Of a stretch of DNA of 64,000 nt, positions 43,473-52,848 are shown in pieces. Made by a program: the position numbers and the translations under genes. The stretch spans positions 6,791,601 through 6,855,600 of the forward strand of contig JARUPZ010000009.1 of the NCBI GenBank assembly GCA_031213475.1, given 5' to 3'. Position 1 is the stretch's first letter; each line of letters begins with the position of its first letter. Below the pieces are notes generated by a model. It was not told where the DNA came from. It made no database searches and saw only the letters and a list, made by a program, of their open reading frames with translations. Source of the stretch: Nereocystis luetkeana (lineage: Eukaryota; Sar; Phaeophyceae; Laminariales; Laminariaceae).

Positions 43473-45697
43473 ACCTTCCGAACTATGGATTGGTCGCCCT
43501 GGACTTCAAACAGGCGGCCGATCAAGTCATGAAACGTTTTTCTTTGCATTTCCTCTTTCCCCGCTCGCCCCACAAGGCGCCGCTCTGTTGCTCGTGATGT
43601 GCGTCTCGCTTTCTCGTTGGCGCTGTAAAGATTGTTCGTTCGGGTATCTTTGTTGGGCGTGCCCGCGCAAGAGCAGGTTGTGGGCTCTGCCCATTCGCGG
43701 CCGGCTATCACGGAGCTCACGTTGCCACAATCGTTATCATCTGACGCTTTTCGCTTACTTGTCTCGCACGATGTGGCAACGCCCAAACCACCTCGCCGAG
43801 CAGAGACCCCGTGCATCCCTGGCTCCGTTTCTTTCGACGAACGTGATCTTGTTGACACCCCGTCTACTAAAGCGTCTAGTTTCACAAACGTTGTACATGG
43901 ATTCACCACTCCCTGATGAGCGTCGGGTTTCCCGCCCGCAAAGGCAGCGGAGGATGCTGCCGTCGGCGCCAAGCATGATGAACTGCCTCGGAGGGCACAT
44001 GAACCCCTAGCCTTGCGGCTAGCCCTGGTGTACAGCATGCAAAGCCAGCCACGTCGTCTCCACGCGCGGTCCAGGGGAATCCTCCGCAACACCTGGAGAA
44101 TCGTTCGGCAGTCCGCCACGTCCCTGGCCGACAGCGGTACACGCGAGCCAATCACGTCTCCGAGGGGGGGTAACCGGAAACGCGGGTCGTCGGAAACGTC
44201 AGGGCGGCAGTGCAGAGCGTGTTGTGCCAATTCGTCGTTGTTGCTCCCTGGTGCAGTCTCGATGTTTCTCGCGCTTGGAGGGGAGTGGGGGGGCGCAGGG
44301 GGGGACTGCACGCCAGCGAACGACGTAGCAGCAGCAGTAGCAGCAGTAGCAGCAGTGGCGGCACCTGGAGCAGTAACAGCCGCAGCAGGAGCAGTAGCAG
44401 TGGACGCGCCCGGGGTTGAACAGGAAAACGTGGCCGGGGACGATGCCGATACAAATGCGTTCCGGTCAGAGGAAGACGGAGACGAGGAAGACGAGGCAGA
44501 CAAACCGGGTGAGGGAAGAGCAAAGCTTGTGACGTCGTCGGCCCCCCAGTGCAACAGCTCCTCCACACACCCTGCCGCAGCATTCATACAGGAGAGCCGC
44601 AGAGGTGTCGTTACACCATCCCCAGATGTTGCATTCACGTCCGCCCCAGCTCTCAGCAGGGCCTGCATGATCGACCGGCGAGTATCGCCACCGGGTGCAG
44701 CCGCGCAGTGCAAAGGCGAGAGCCCCCTCTCCTCCGCGCAAGTCCTTGCGTTGGGATCGGCCCCGCTCCTTAGCAGAATCTCTGCTACCTGCACTGACGA
44801 TTCCCGGGCGGCGACGTGAAGGGGGGTCTCTCCCACGCTGGCCTGGCCGCCGCCCCCCCGCTTGCCGTCCGAGGCGAAGCCCCTCGTATCACCGCTGCTG
44901 TCGCCGCTACCGCTATCGCTGCTGGAGCTACCGCTACCGTCGTCATCGCTCCCATGAAAACACACATCAACATCGGGAGAAGAAGAGCGATTAGGGCGAC
45001 GTCCCCGGTTGGGATCAGCTCCAGCGGACAGCAGCAGCTCAGCCATGGCGGCAGGTGACCACGATGGGGAAGGCGCCGGTGCCGGGACTAACCGAGAGCA
45101 CGGAGAGCTGATGCCCTCCTCTGGCTTCATCGCGGCGACCGCGTGGAGGCAACAGGCACCGCGCCTGTCGGGTGCGTCCGGGTCAGCGCCCCACTCGAGC
45201 AACGCCGTCGCGGCTCCAGCGCGGCCGAGACTCAAGGCCCACCTTAGGGGCGTCTGGCCGGAAACGGCCCTCGCCTCGAGGTTGGCGCCGCGACAGATAA
45301 ACTCGACCACGAGAGAGGTGTGGCCGGCCTCTGCTGCGGCATGGAGCGGCGTGGCGTGGTCTACGAGGTCTCTGGCGGTCATGTCGGCGCCTGCGTCAAG
45401 AAGGGCCTGCGTGGTTAGAGTGTGTCCGTTGTCCACGGCGAGCCTGAGAGGGGTCAAGCGATCGCCGGGGGTCATGGTTTCCGTGGAAGCGCCCGCGTCG
45501 ACGAGCAACCGAGATATTTTGGCGCGACCGTGGACGGCGGCGACGTGTAGGGCGGTGTAACCTCGCGCGTCCCTCGTCTCGTCGGGGTTTAAACCCGAGC
45601 GGAGCAGGGCTGCGGTTCGGGCCTCGTCCCCTCCTTTTACAGATAACAGCAGGACTACCCCTGGATGCAAAGGCCTTGGCCCCGCCGACAGGAACAT
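43457..45697 (-). CDS. Ankyrin-repeat protein (746 aa)
   Basis: Intact single frame from the first in-frame ATG (45697). Ankyrin repeats are visible at about residues 45-77, 80-112, 113-146, 147-178, 288-319, 325-357 and 361-389. They carry the usual TPLHxAAxxGH and LLxxGADxNA patterns, with a partial repeat split by a Pro/Ser insert around 185-230. An acidic Ser/Asp/Gly insert (about 233-285) and an Ala/Ser/Thr-rich linker (about 395-475) separate the repeat groups. After about 520 come L-S-A-R-D-V-A-D-C, then D-R-A-W-R-R-R-G-W-L, and a C-terminal helix ending R-K-V-I-A-W-L. This tail resembles what I recall from large brown-algal ankyrin families (inference). Ankyrin arrays bind proteins; the partner is unknown. 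No transmembrane segment or signal peptide is seen. The upstream region is CT-rich with a MITE-A about 290 bp away, and the stop codon lies at the edge of repeat A. Confidence 0.88.
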   Translation of the reverse strand: MFLSAGPRPLHPGVVLLLSVKGGDEARTAALLRSGLNPDETRDARGYTALHVAAVHGRAKISRLLVDAGASTETMTPGDRLTPLRLAVDNGHTLTTQALLDAGADMTARDLVDHATPLHAAAEAGHTSLVVEFICRGANLEARAVSGQTPLRWALSLGRAGAATALLEWGADPDAPDRRGACCLHAVAAMKPEEGISSPCSRLVPAPAPSPSWSPAAMAELLLSAGADPNRGRRPNRSSSPDVDVCFHGSDDDGSGSSSSDSGSGDSSGDTRGFASDGKRGGGGQASVGETPLHVAARESSVQVAEILLRSGADPNARTCAEERGLSPLHCAAAPGGDTRRSIMQALLRAGADVNATSGDGVTTPLRLSCMNAAAGCVEELLHWGADDVTSFALPSPGLSASSSSSPSSSDRNAFVSASSPATFSCSTPGASTATAPAAAVTAPGAATAATAATAAATSFAGVQSPPAPPHSPPSARNIETAPGSNNDELAQHALHCRPDVSDDPRFRLPPLGDVIGSRVPLSARDVADCRTILQVLRRIPLDRAWRRRGWLCMLYTRASRKARGSCALRGSSSCLAPTAASSAAFAGGKPDAHQGVVNPCTTFVKLDALVDGVSTRSRSSKETEPGMHGVSARRGGLGVATSCETSKRKASDDNDCGNVSSVIAGREWAEPTTCSCAGTPNKDTRTNNLYSANEKARRTSRATERRLVGRAGKEEMQRKTFHDLIGRLFEVQGDQSIVRKVIAWL

Positions 45698-45985
45698 GCT
45701 TCCGTCGAGTGGGTCTCGGGACGCAATTACGCGATGAATGGGCTGGGATCGTGGACAAACAGTTAGGGCGGGATGGGGACGACGACAGCGTGAGTAAGGG
45801 GTTTGGGTCCGTTAGGGAAAAGGGGGTGTCGGGAGATAGAGGCGTGCAAGTGTGTGCGCCTACGTTCTGCCGCTGAAAACACGCAAACGCGTGTCTGTAC
45901 CCGTGTGGCATACCCTGGCTCACCAGCACCTGTTGAAACAATCGAACGCTACTCGTACGTAGCCATCGGCTTACGGTAAAATGAA

Positions 45986-46115
45986 TAGAGGGGAACATAG
46001 TAAATAAGACCAAATATGCTTAGCAACAAATATGCTTAGTAAACGTACTGTAATATATACCTGGTAGGTGTTTTGTGCCCAGGATGACTCATGAACACTA
46101 TGGTCCCCCGTAATA
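45986..46115. mobile_element. MITE-A copy 4, upstream of the ankyrin gene
   Basis: Left end eroded (GGGGAACATAGTAAATAAGACC), right end ACTATGGTCCCCCGTAATA. The interior holds a small AACAAATATGCTTAG duplication and a TACCTGGTA motif (46059). It could alter the ankyrin gene's promoter. Confidence 0.75.
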
Positions 46116-46756
46116 CTAGACTAGTAGCTGGTGTATACAAAAACAAATTGTTAGGCTCCTAGGAATGCTGAACTAGGAGCAACGTAGTTGTGTGTCGACA
46201 CCAGGTATGTTGCAGGTATATGCGGTTGAGCACACGCTGTGAGTGCATACAAAAAAAGACATGAAACACCGAAACTTCAATTCCACAGAACGCAGCAACG
46301 TTTGTTTGGGTGACGAGCGTCTCTCACCTGCCTGAAACCGCTCAACTTCACACACCCAAAGCAGCACCGATCGTGCTACCCACGAACTACTCCAACAAAC
46401 CGGAATACCCCCTTCCTGTACGCGTAGGCGTATTCGCATTTGCATTTGCAGGCTCAATCTCATCATGATCGGATTTTTGAAGGTTCTACCAGTTCACAGT
46501 CCGATAGCTGTGCTTTGCGGCTCTTCTTGCCTTCAGACGCACCCAACGATAGAGGTATGACACGTTTGGGCCTATTTTGTTTCTTACCGACCGAGTTTTC
46601 TTAAGGTACCCGACATCGTTGAAATACGATTTTATGTTCGTGTTTTTACATCATAATTCGTGACAAGCCTATGCTTAGGGGTTGTTGTTCATCGTGTTGC
46701 ACTTTCAGCTTTTTTTCCCCCCAAAAATCAGGTTTTGTGCGGGGGTATATGGAGCT
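46116..46756. other. No supported gene
   Basis: A minus-strand frame at 46173-46466 is open but lacks any motif. Confidence 0.45.
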
Positions 46757-46857
46757 CCTTGACCCTTTCAGGACTGCAGTTCCGTTTTGGGGGCAATCTT
46801 CTTGAAATTTGAGTAGATTGTCTCCAAGGTGGGACTGCGGTTCTGAAGGGGTTAAGG
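46757..46857. mobile_element. MITE-B copy 2 (palindromic)
   Basis: CCCTTTCAGGACTGCAGTTCC at the left pairs with GGGACTGCGGTTCTGAAGGGG at the right; core CTTGAAATTTGAGTAGATTG. About 100 bp. Confidence 0.85.
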
Positions 46858-47054
46858 TCGAGTGGGGAGCCTCAGAAACATACGGGTATATGCTATCGTA
46901 GCACGTGTCAGAACCGTCACTGCGCCCACACTATACGTTTTGGGCACAAAAAAAACTCGACGCATGGGACCCGATCAGATCCCCATTTTTCATGAGCTAG
47001 ATCCTACGAGGCACACACAGTAGGAACGTATATTCGTGAATTGCTCCTGTATAT

Positions 47055-47471
47055 TATCCGGCCCTCCTGGTAGGCTAGAGGGTAACGCCTTGAATACTAC
47101 TATTGACATTGCTTTGATAGCGTTTGTGCCCGAGTTCGAGCCCCACCGTTGCGAAATTTTGGCTATATTAGCAAAAATCAAAAGGAACCGATTGGTGAGA
47201 GCGCCTTCGTGGGGTGGGTACAGTAGGCGGAAGCGGTGTTGGGCGCGAGTCGGCGAGGGAAGAGAAGGATTGCAGTCTTCTCACAAAATAAAATGCCGAA
47301 GCCCGCGCCGTGCACGTAGTGGGGAGGGGGGGGGGGGGGGGGTCCACATATGCGACCCCGGATTATAGCTATAGGATCCACATATGCGACCCCGGATTAT
47401 AGCTAGTATAAATACTAGGATGGAGAGAGAAAGGAAAGGCGAAGAAAATAAACGAGATGGGGGAAAAATAT
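47055..47471 (+). mobile_element. tRNA-derived SINE, copy 2
   Basis: The head has CTGGTAGGCTAGAGGGTAAC (box A-like) and GAGTTCGAGCCCC (box B-like). The body has GCAAAAATCAAAAGG, TGAGAGCGCCT, GGGTGGGTACAG, GCGAGTCGGCGAGGGAAGA, AGTCTTCTCAC and CGACCCCGGAT in the same order as copy 1. A G17 tract (47326-47342) and a 34-bp tandem copy of CCACATATGCGACCCCGGAT (47344, 47378) are later additions. An A/G-rich tail follows. No flanking target duplication was identified. Confidence 0.75.
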
Positions 47472-48270
47472 ATGTATCTATATACATATTATATATAAAT
47501 ACAAGGTTCCCCTCCGGGGGGTGTCGCAAGTGGAAAAGGGAGACGCATGTAAAACCCTTGCACCTCTTTTTTTAGTAAAAATGATCTCGGAGTGAACTGA
47601 GTCATGGGATCCTGATTTATTGCTAAAAGCGAAGAGTAGCAGTCTAGTCTTCGATGATCTCGCATGTCTTGGCGAATATCTGGTAGGAGACATGGACTAC
47701 TGTATTGCTCAAAGGAAAGAGTAGCACTCAGAAGGAAATTGACGGAGTTTGTATCACCCAGGTATTTATCGCCTGAGTGGGATCTGTATCATCGATAGAT
47801 GTGATCCTTGATGATCTCAACACCTTTACTGGGTGGGGTCTGCACGATCTGCATGAATTACACACACGTTAATCGAATTTAGATGTGCTGTGATTAGCTA
47901 ATGAATACCCTGGTATATTATATATCATATTATCTGTAAGACCTACAACATGTTTGCTGGACGGGATCTGCATGACACGGCTTTTGAGCACCATGTTTCC
48001 CGGGAGGTATATCTGTGTACAAGACTGCCTTTGCATAGCCCAGCGTAACTACACACATGAAGGCACGCACCGGTACACGATCTTCTAGTAGACCTTCAGT
48101 AGACCTTCAGTAGATCGTGGCCTGTCCGACGTATGGTTTACTTGAAAATAGAGTCGGAGCACGTGGTGCCACAAGAGGACAGGCAAAACAAACACCGGTA
48201 TCCGGTACGACAAACCGGCTGTGTAGCCGACCAAGTACATTTTTTGTTTCTCAAAACCTCGGCTGGCATA
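47472..48270. other. No supported gene
   Basis: AT-rich, with a CTTCAGTAGACCTTCAGTAGA tandem near 48095. Nothing coding. Confidence 0.5.
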
Positions 48271-48396
48271 CTATCACGGGGGCGCATAGTAGGTTGGACC
48301 AAATAATGTCAGAAAAAAAAAGCGAAATAGATGGTAGGTAGGTTTTTGCGTGTACCATAGGTCCCTACCAGGTATTTAATATGGTCCCTCGTAATA
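48271..48396. mobile_element. MITE-A copy 5
   Basis: Left TATCACGGGGGCGCATAGTAGG, right ATGGTCCCTCGTAATA. The interior has GTGTACCATAGGTCC and a TACCAGGTA motif (48366). Moderately decayed. Confidence 0.75.
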
Positions 48397-48876
48397 TTGA
48401 ACGGAAGTGGTTGATGATCGCTCAAACTTTCAAGGATGATGATTCGTCGGGCGTTTTAGGTCAAACCTCCTCGGGTCCACATCGTGCCCCCCTTCACCAC
48501 CACTACGGGATAAATACTGTGCTATAGCTCTACGAACAGCACTTGCGGCTGTTGTGAGATAAGTCTCAACTCAAACTCAGAGGCGCCCCAACCTTTCCGC
48601 TGGCTTCCCTCCAACCGAGACAATACAAGTGGTACTTGGGCCTCCCGCTCGGCTGGAAGTACCGGTACTTCGGGGGAATCAGCTTCCATGTAAAGGGGAA
48701 CGGAATATCAGCAAAAGCAATACGGACAGACTGGCTTAACAGAGGATGTAAGGCAGGTTTAGTGGGGGAGAACGTGGTGCAGATTTGACTTCAGAAGTTT
48801 CGAAAGTCGTGGCAGTGTTTGTTTGTTCAGCAGTTGCAGTCTACTTTCCCTGCAACGGTGCTTTCTTAGGTGCCAG
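48397..48876. other. No supported gene
   Basis: No feature recognised between MITE-A copy 5 and the palindrome. Confidence 0.5.
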
Positions 48877-48922
48877 TTTTCATGTACGACATCGTACGGT
48901 TTTCATGTACGACATCGTACGG
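48877..48922. repeat. Perfect 23-bp tandem duplication
   Basis: The unit TTTTCATGTACGACATCGTA plus CGG is present twice (48877-48899, 48900-48922), immediately before the nested palindrome. The unit contains the palindrome TACGACATCGTA. Confidence 0.95.
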
Positions 48923-48924
48923 CA

Positions 48925-49293
48925 GGCCCACCCGGAGCTAACTCCAGGAGTACGCATGGACCATGGCCTGCCCGCGGGAAGAGGGGAGCATCTCGGCGCC
49001 GCCTGTTCCTTTTCCTGGTGACGGCCTTCCATTCCCTCTTTGGAAGCGTTGGCTGGCCGCTCGCACCCGCCGTCAGCACAGCATTCCTGCGAGCTCCGTC
49101 ACCAGGAAAAGGAACAGGCGGCGCCGAAATCGCAGCTCGCGGGAACGCTGTGCTGACAGCGGTCGTGGCCGTCCAGCCAACGCTGCCAAGACGAGAATGG
49201 AAGGCCGTCACGAAGAGAAGAAACAGGCGGCGCCGAGGTGCTCCTCTCTTCCCGCGGGCACGCCATGGCGCTGGGGTTAGCTCCGGGTGGGCC
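48925..49293. repeat. Nested palindrome, about 370 bp
   Basis: The outer arms GGCCCACCCGGAGCTAA and TTAGCTCCGGGTGGGCC pair. Inside, CGCGGGAAGAGGGGAGCA, GGCGCCGCCTGTTCC and ACGGCCTTCCATTC pair with their complements at 49199-49260, and CACAGCATTCCTGCGAGCT pairs with AGCTCGCGGGAACGCTGTG. The 38-bp centre (about 49099-49136) is itself another copy of the CACCAGGAAAAGGAACAGG / GGCGCC segment. Similar frames on both strands (48823-49502) follow from the symmetry and are not genes. It could form a cruciform, or a long hairpin RNA if transcribed. Confidence 0.85.
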
Positions 49294-49382
49294 TCCCGTA
49301 GAATGTTTGGCTTTAAACAGGCAACTAAGAAGATACGTCGTTCGTTTTTGGTTGGGATGTCATGCCGCAAGCTACAAATGTC

Positions 49383-49488
49383 TACTATTAACCACATTAA
49401 ATAGGACCTGCGGCACACGCAAAAACCTACATATTTCGCTATTTTTACCAACAATATTTGGTCCTGTTTACTACGGCCCCCCGTGATA
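49383..49488. mobile_element. MITE-A copy 6
   Basis: The left end lacks the CGGGGG block (CTATTAACCACATTAAATAGG). The interior and right end are intact (TTGGTCCTGTTTACTACGG, CCCCCCGTGATA). Confidence 0.75.
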
Positions 49489-49814
49489 TGTACAACATGC
49501 ATACCATACCACGTGCACTGGATGAAACAAGCGCTACTTGGGTATTATTGAACGGTAGCTCGAGCGGACCCACAGAAAGAAGCTGACTGAGATTCCCCCC
49601 CCCGCCTCTCCCCGACCGGGCGAGTGGAAAACAAAACTATGCCGGAATTCGTTTCAAAAAGCCCTTTTGATGGGCACGCGTTGACAAGCTTTGAATGTTT
49701 CCTTGCCCAAACTATTTTGCTTCGCAAAAGTACAGGTAGCTCGACGTACTTGTTTTCAATCAATTTCACGGCGACTGTGGCGACCGAGAACAGGCAGATG
49801 TAACAAGATGTCTG
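49489..49814. other. No supported gene
   Basis: No feature recognised between MITE-A copy 6 and repeat C. Confidence 0.45.
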
Positions 49815-50959
49815 TACAAGGCGTTTTGCTCCGCGGGCGGCCTACGCCGCCCGCTACGCTCGCTCAGGAAGGAAAAGTACATCAAATTACTATGCGAAGC
49901 GTACATGGGTTCATAATTGAATACCAGGTATGTTTTTTTTATGATCGTAGTTGCAAACTGGCGACTTCATAATGCCAAGAGTCCCGCCGCCATGCTTCAG
50001 CAAAAAACAGCTCGGACGCCACATACGTTTTGCCATCGCTGGCGGTTGCCGCACATACGTACATACCCCAGGGAGGGTACATAATTTATTATTTTGATAT
50101 ATATGCTGTATGTACGAAAAAAGAGAAGCCACAGCACGGCACAGCGGCAGAGCAGCACCGCAAAAACAAGGTAAAATAAAATCGAAAAAATCAGAAGAAA
50201 AAAAAATCCTTGTCTCTCTCTTAAAATATTGTTCTGCATGATTGGAACACCTTGAACCGGTCAAAACAACAACAACAACAACAACAACAACAAAAACAGC
50301 AGAGCTTCTCTCTCAGTCTCGTAGGCCGCCCGCCCCTCTCGCAACCACCTCGCCACCGATTCGGTCCGGGTAAAGTTTTCCTCACTCTCTGCCACAGTCG
50401 GCCCCGTCGCCTCGCGTGAACCCCGGCGCTCACCGTGGCCGTCGTTCGCGAGGTCGACAGTATTGGTACTCAGACTGGGAACTCCCCCTTTCAACTTCAG
50501 CGTGGTTGCTAAAATAAGCACTGCTCGAGGGTTATCTTGCACTTTCGAACAACCCTTGAATCTAAATCTCGTACATACTCGATCCAAAATCACAAATTGA
50601 GGCCAGAGAGAGCCCGTTCATGCATTCCTCGTGTCTCGAGGCACATACGACGCCTACGCACGAAAGCGGCGACCGCGCTCCTTGCAACCCCCCCTCTACC
50701 CGTCAGCACCCGCTCACACCCGTGACGGCGCAGGGCTCTCCCGCCGTGCCGTGCTCGGAGTACACGCACGCACATGAAACGAAAGAAGAAAAAAGGAAGA
50801 AAGGACCGAGAGTGCCAAGAGAAACGGAGAAAACAAAAAACCGCTGGAAAGGTCCGGCAAGTAATAAAAGGAGGCGGTTTTGAAGTGGGAGCTCTGAGAG
50901 GCCAGGGATGTACCAACCGAGCACGCTCAGGGATTTAGATCTGAGTAAGTGGTTCTATG
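49815..50959 (-). repeat. Dispersed repeat C, copy 1 (carries exon-like block)
   Basis: Matches 58759-59897 from TACAAGGCG to TTCTATG. The left edge has a strong hairpin, GCGGGCGGC-CTAC-GCCGCCCGC. On the minus strand an open block (about 50430-50590) reads L-A-T-T-L-K-L-K-G-G-V-P and T-V-D-L-A-N-D-G-H, and meets a consensus donor CACG|GTGAGC. It continues open as T-R-T-E-S-V-A-R-W-L-R-E-G-R-A-A-Y. In copy 2 the first block carries a 1-bp indel. A CT-rich stretch near 50770-50870 (minus strand) may be promoter-like. It may be a mobile element carrying a gene's 5' end; no terminal repeats were found. Confidence 0.75.
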
Positions 50960-50975
50960 ATGTATTTGAGTATTA

Positions 50976-51084
50976 TATTACGGGGGACCACAGTAAGTAG
51001 GACCAAATATTGTTGGTAGAAATAACGAAATATACTGGTTTTTGAGTGTACCGTAGGTCCTAAATATTATGGTCCCCCGTAATA
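50976..51084. mobile_element. MITE-A copy 7
   Basis: Complete: TATTACGGGGGACCACAGTAAG to TATTATGGTCCCCCGTAATA, about 109 bp. It starts 16 bp after the end of repeat C copy 1. Confidence 0.9.
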
Positions 51085-51205
51085 GTAGTGTCGTGATGCC
51101 GTGCTATGCGACAACCGATGGTCGAGCTTTTTCGTGCCACAGCAACGGTGGTGAGCGAGCTTCAGTCGTCCTGCTACCAGCTCACGCTGCTGCACTCAGT
51201 GTCGT

Positions 51206-51320
51206 GTTACGGGGGACCATAGTGAATAGGACCAAATATTGTCAGTAAAAATAGGTAAATACATACCTGGCAGGTTTTAGCGTGTACCATAGATCCTATT
51301 TACTATGGTCCTCCGTAATA
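51206..51320. mobile_element. MITE-A copy 8
   Basis: Complete: TTACGGGGGACCATAGTGAA to TTACTATGGTCCTCCGTAATA. Interior includes GTCAGTAAAAATAGG and ATACCTGGCAGG. Confidence 0.9.
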
Positions 51321-51789
51321 GTGTATGACGTCTGGCTGGCGATGAAATGCGATTCAACTAGGCAGAGTCAGAGTGCACTGGGTATTGCACAGGTGGGCGA
51401 GGCGTTCTACGATAGTGGTTACCCCATATATTTTCTGACGCTCCTCGCTTAAGGAGCTCTACAGTTCACCGGGAACTGACTTCATTCAGCAAAAATCAAA
51501 GCGTATCCCAATGAAGATTCCCACGGCCCAAGTGCACAAGAACGTCATTTTTCGGAACAAGATTGGCATTCCGACGGTTTTGGGCTAAGAAACCCCCCGT
51601 GATTCAGAAATATTTTGGCTGAAATGTGCTACTTCCATCGTAGAACGCGTCTGGCCGGGACCCTCTCCTCCCATCACGTGGGACTAAAAAACATGGTTTT
51701 GTGTATATAGACGTCGAACACTCAAATAGCAAAAAATTGACAAGGCGTCGACAACTGCTCAATCCACTTCGCATGATGTTGTGCCTCAA
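51321..51789. other. No supported gene
   Basis: Unremarkable sequence; a minus-strand frame at 51604-51789 is not supported. Confidence 0.45.
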
Positions 51790-51962
51790 ACCTTTTCAAA
51801 CTGCAGTTCCGTTTGGGGGACAAATATTACGGGGGGGCAGAGTAAGTAGGACCTACGGTACACACAAAAACCTTTATGTGTCCCTATTTTTACGAAGAAC
51901 ATTTGGTCCTATTTACTATGGTCCCCCGTACTAGATGGCTGCAGTACTATTGAAGGAGTTAG
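51790..51962. mobile_element. MITE-B copy 3 split by a nested MITE-A
   Basis: The MITE-B left arm (CCTTTTCAAACTGCAGTTCC, GTTTGGGGGACAAA) and right arm (GATGGCTGCAGTACTATTG) are separated by a MITE-A. The MITE-A therefore landed in an existing MITE-B. Confidence 0.85.
51825..51933. mobile_element. MITE-A copy 9 (nested)
   Basis: Left TATTACGGGGGGGCAGAGTAAG, right TTACTATGGTCCCCCGTACTA. It lies inside MITE-B copy 3, with TA on both sides, consistent with TA target duplication. Confidence 0.88.
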
Positions 51963-52434
51963 TCCCCACAAGTTGTAACTACCCCTGATATAGGCAAACG
52001 GGGGGTCCCAACCACCTGTTTGGAGGATACACGAACTCGTAGTTCGTTCGGTGCACACTACCCTCCGCAGAGCCAGCAGGTAGTGTGTGTGCTTGTGCGC
52101 CGCGGTGCGCGCGTCGGCGGGAGTGGAGGGAAAGAGTCTCGCCGCGTTCTTACTGTTTCAAAAACTGGCTATTTCGGCCACGAAACGATCGTTCCGTAGG
52201 CCCTGGTGGCATCCAAGGGGGTACCGGCTATTTGTTCTTCACGAGGGCGTAGGAAACGCTCGACCGATGTATTAAAAACCTTCCAAAGTTGAGTATCGAC
52301 CGATCGGAAGAACTCACGGCTGACGTATGTTGTAGTTTTTCATAACAACCCTCTGGTTAGTTGTATGTTGTATATAGTCTTTCGTAGGGAATTTCTGGGA
52401 GAGGCGATGATTGCCTGGTACCCCCCGCCCCCTA
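51963..52434. other. No supported gene
   Basis: A G/C-rich plus-strand frame at 52087-52275 is open but unsupported. Confidence 0.4.
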
Positions 52435-52660
52435 TATAGCCGAAAAGGCCAAATATAAAGTAAAAAATAAAAAGTAGTGTTGGCCCAGGATTAATTGTTT
52501 TGAGTAGCTGGGTAGCAATAGTTGTATCTCGATAGAGCAGAGGGAAACAACGGTTATTAACTGAAGCTGCGCAACCGCTTCACACCTCACAGCCTCCGAC
52601 ACAGCAGGTGTGAGACTGGCAGCGGAGCCCAAAATGAACCGCGCCTCCGTTGCTGTGGAG
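52435..52660 (-). CDS. Possible exon
   Basis: On the minus strand an acceptor-like TCTCTCACCTCCACAG (near 52660) opens into A-T-E-A-R-F-I-L-G-S-A-A-S-L-T-P-A-V, then E-A-V-R-C-E-A-V-A-Q-L-Q. This is a well-mixed, helix-like sequence. After L-Q the composition becomes AT-driven (Phe/Leu/Tyr) and the frame runs to a TAG, so the real exon may end earlier, though no clear donor is seen. No family is recognised. Confidence 0.22.
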
Positions 52661-52739
52661 GTGAGAGAATGCAAAATGCTCCACTAGGCTAAAAAATCCA
52701 ACAAAAAAGAAAACACAAGATCTAAACATACGGTATTAA

Positions 52740-52848
52740 TATTACGGGGGACCATAGTTAGCAGGACATATGGTACACATAAAAACCTATATGTTTAACC
52801 ATTTTTACCAACAATATTTGGTCCTGTTAACTATGGTCCCCCGTAATA
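52740..52848. mobile_element. MITE-A copy 10
   Basis: Complete and little decayed: TATTACGGGGGACCATAGTTA to TTAACTATGGTCCCCCGTAATA, TA on both flanks. Confidence 0.93.

Noticed and set aside
45396..46013. 205-codon minus-strand frame upstream of and overlapping the ankyrin gene
   Set aside because: Most of the overlap lies out of frame with the ankyrin repeats, and the rest is the CT-rich 5' flank.
48823..49502. Overlapping frames of about 195 codons on both strands with similar proteins
   Set aside because: They follow from the palindrome's symmetry; the Arg/Pro-rich composition changes with strand and no start or splice support exists.
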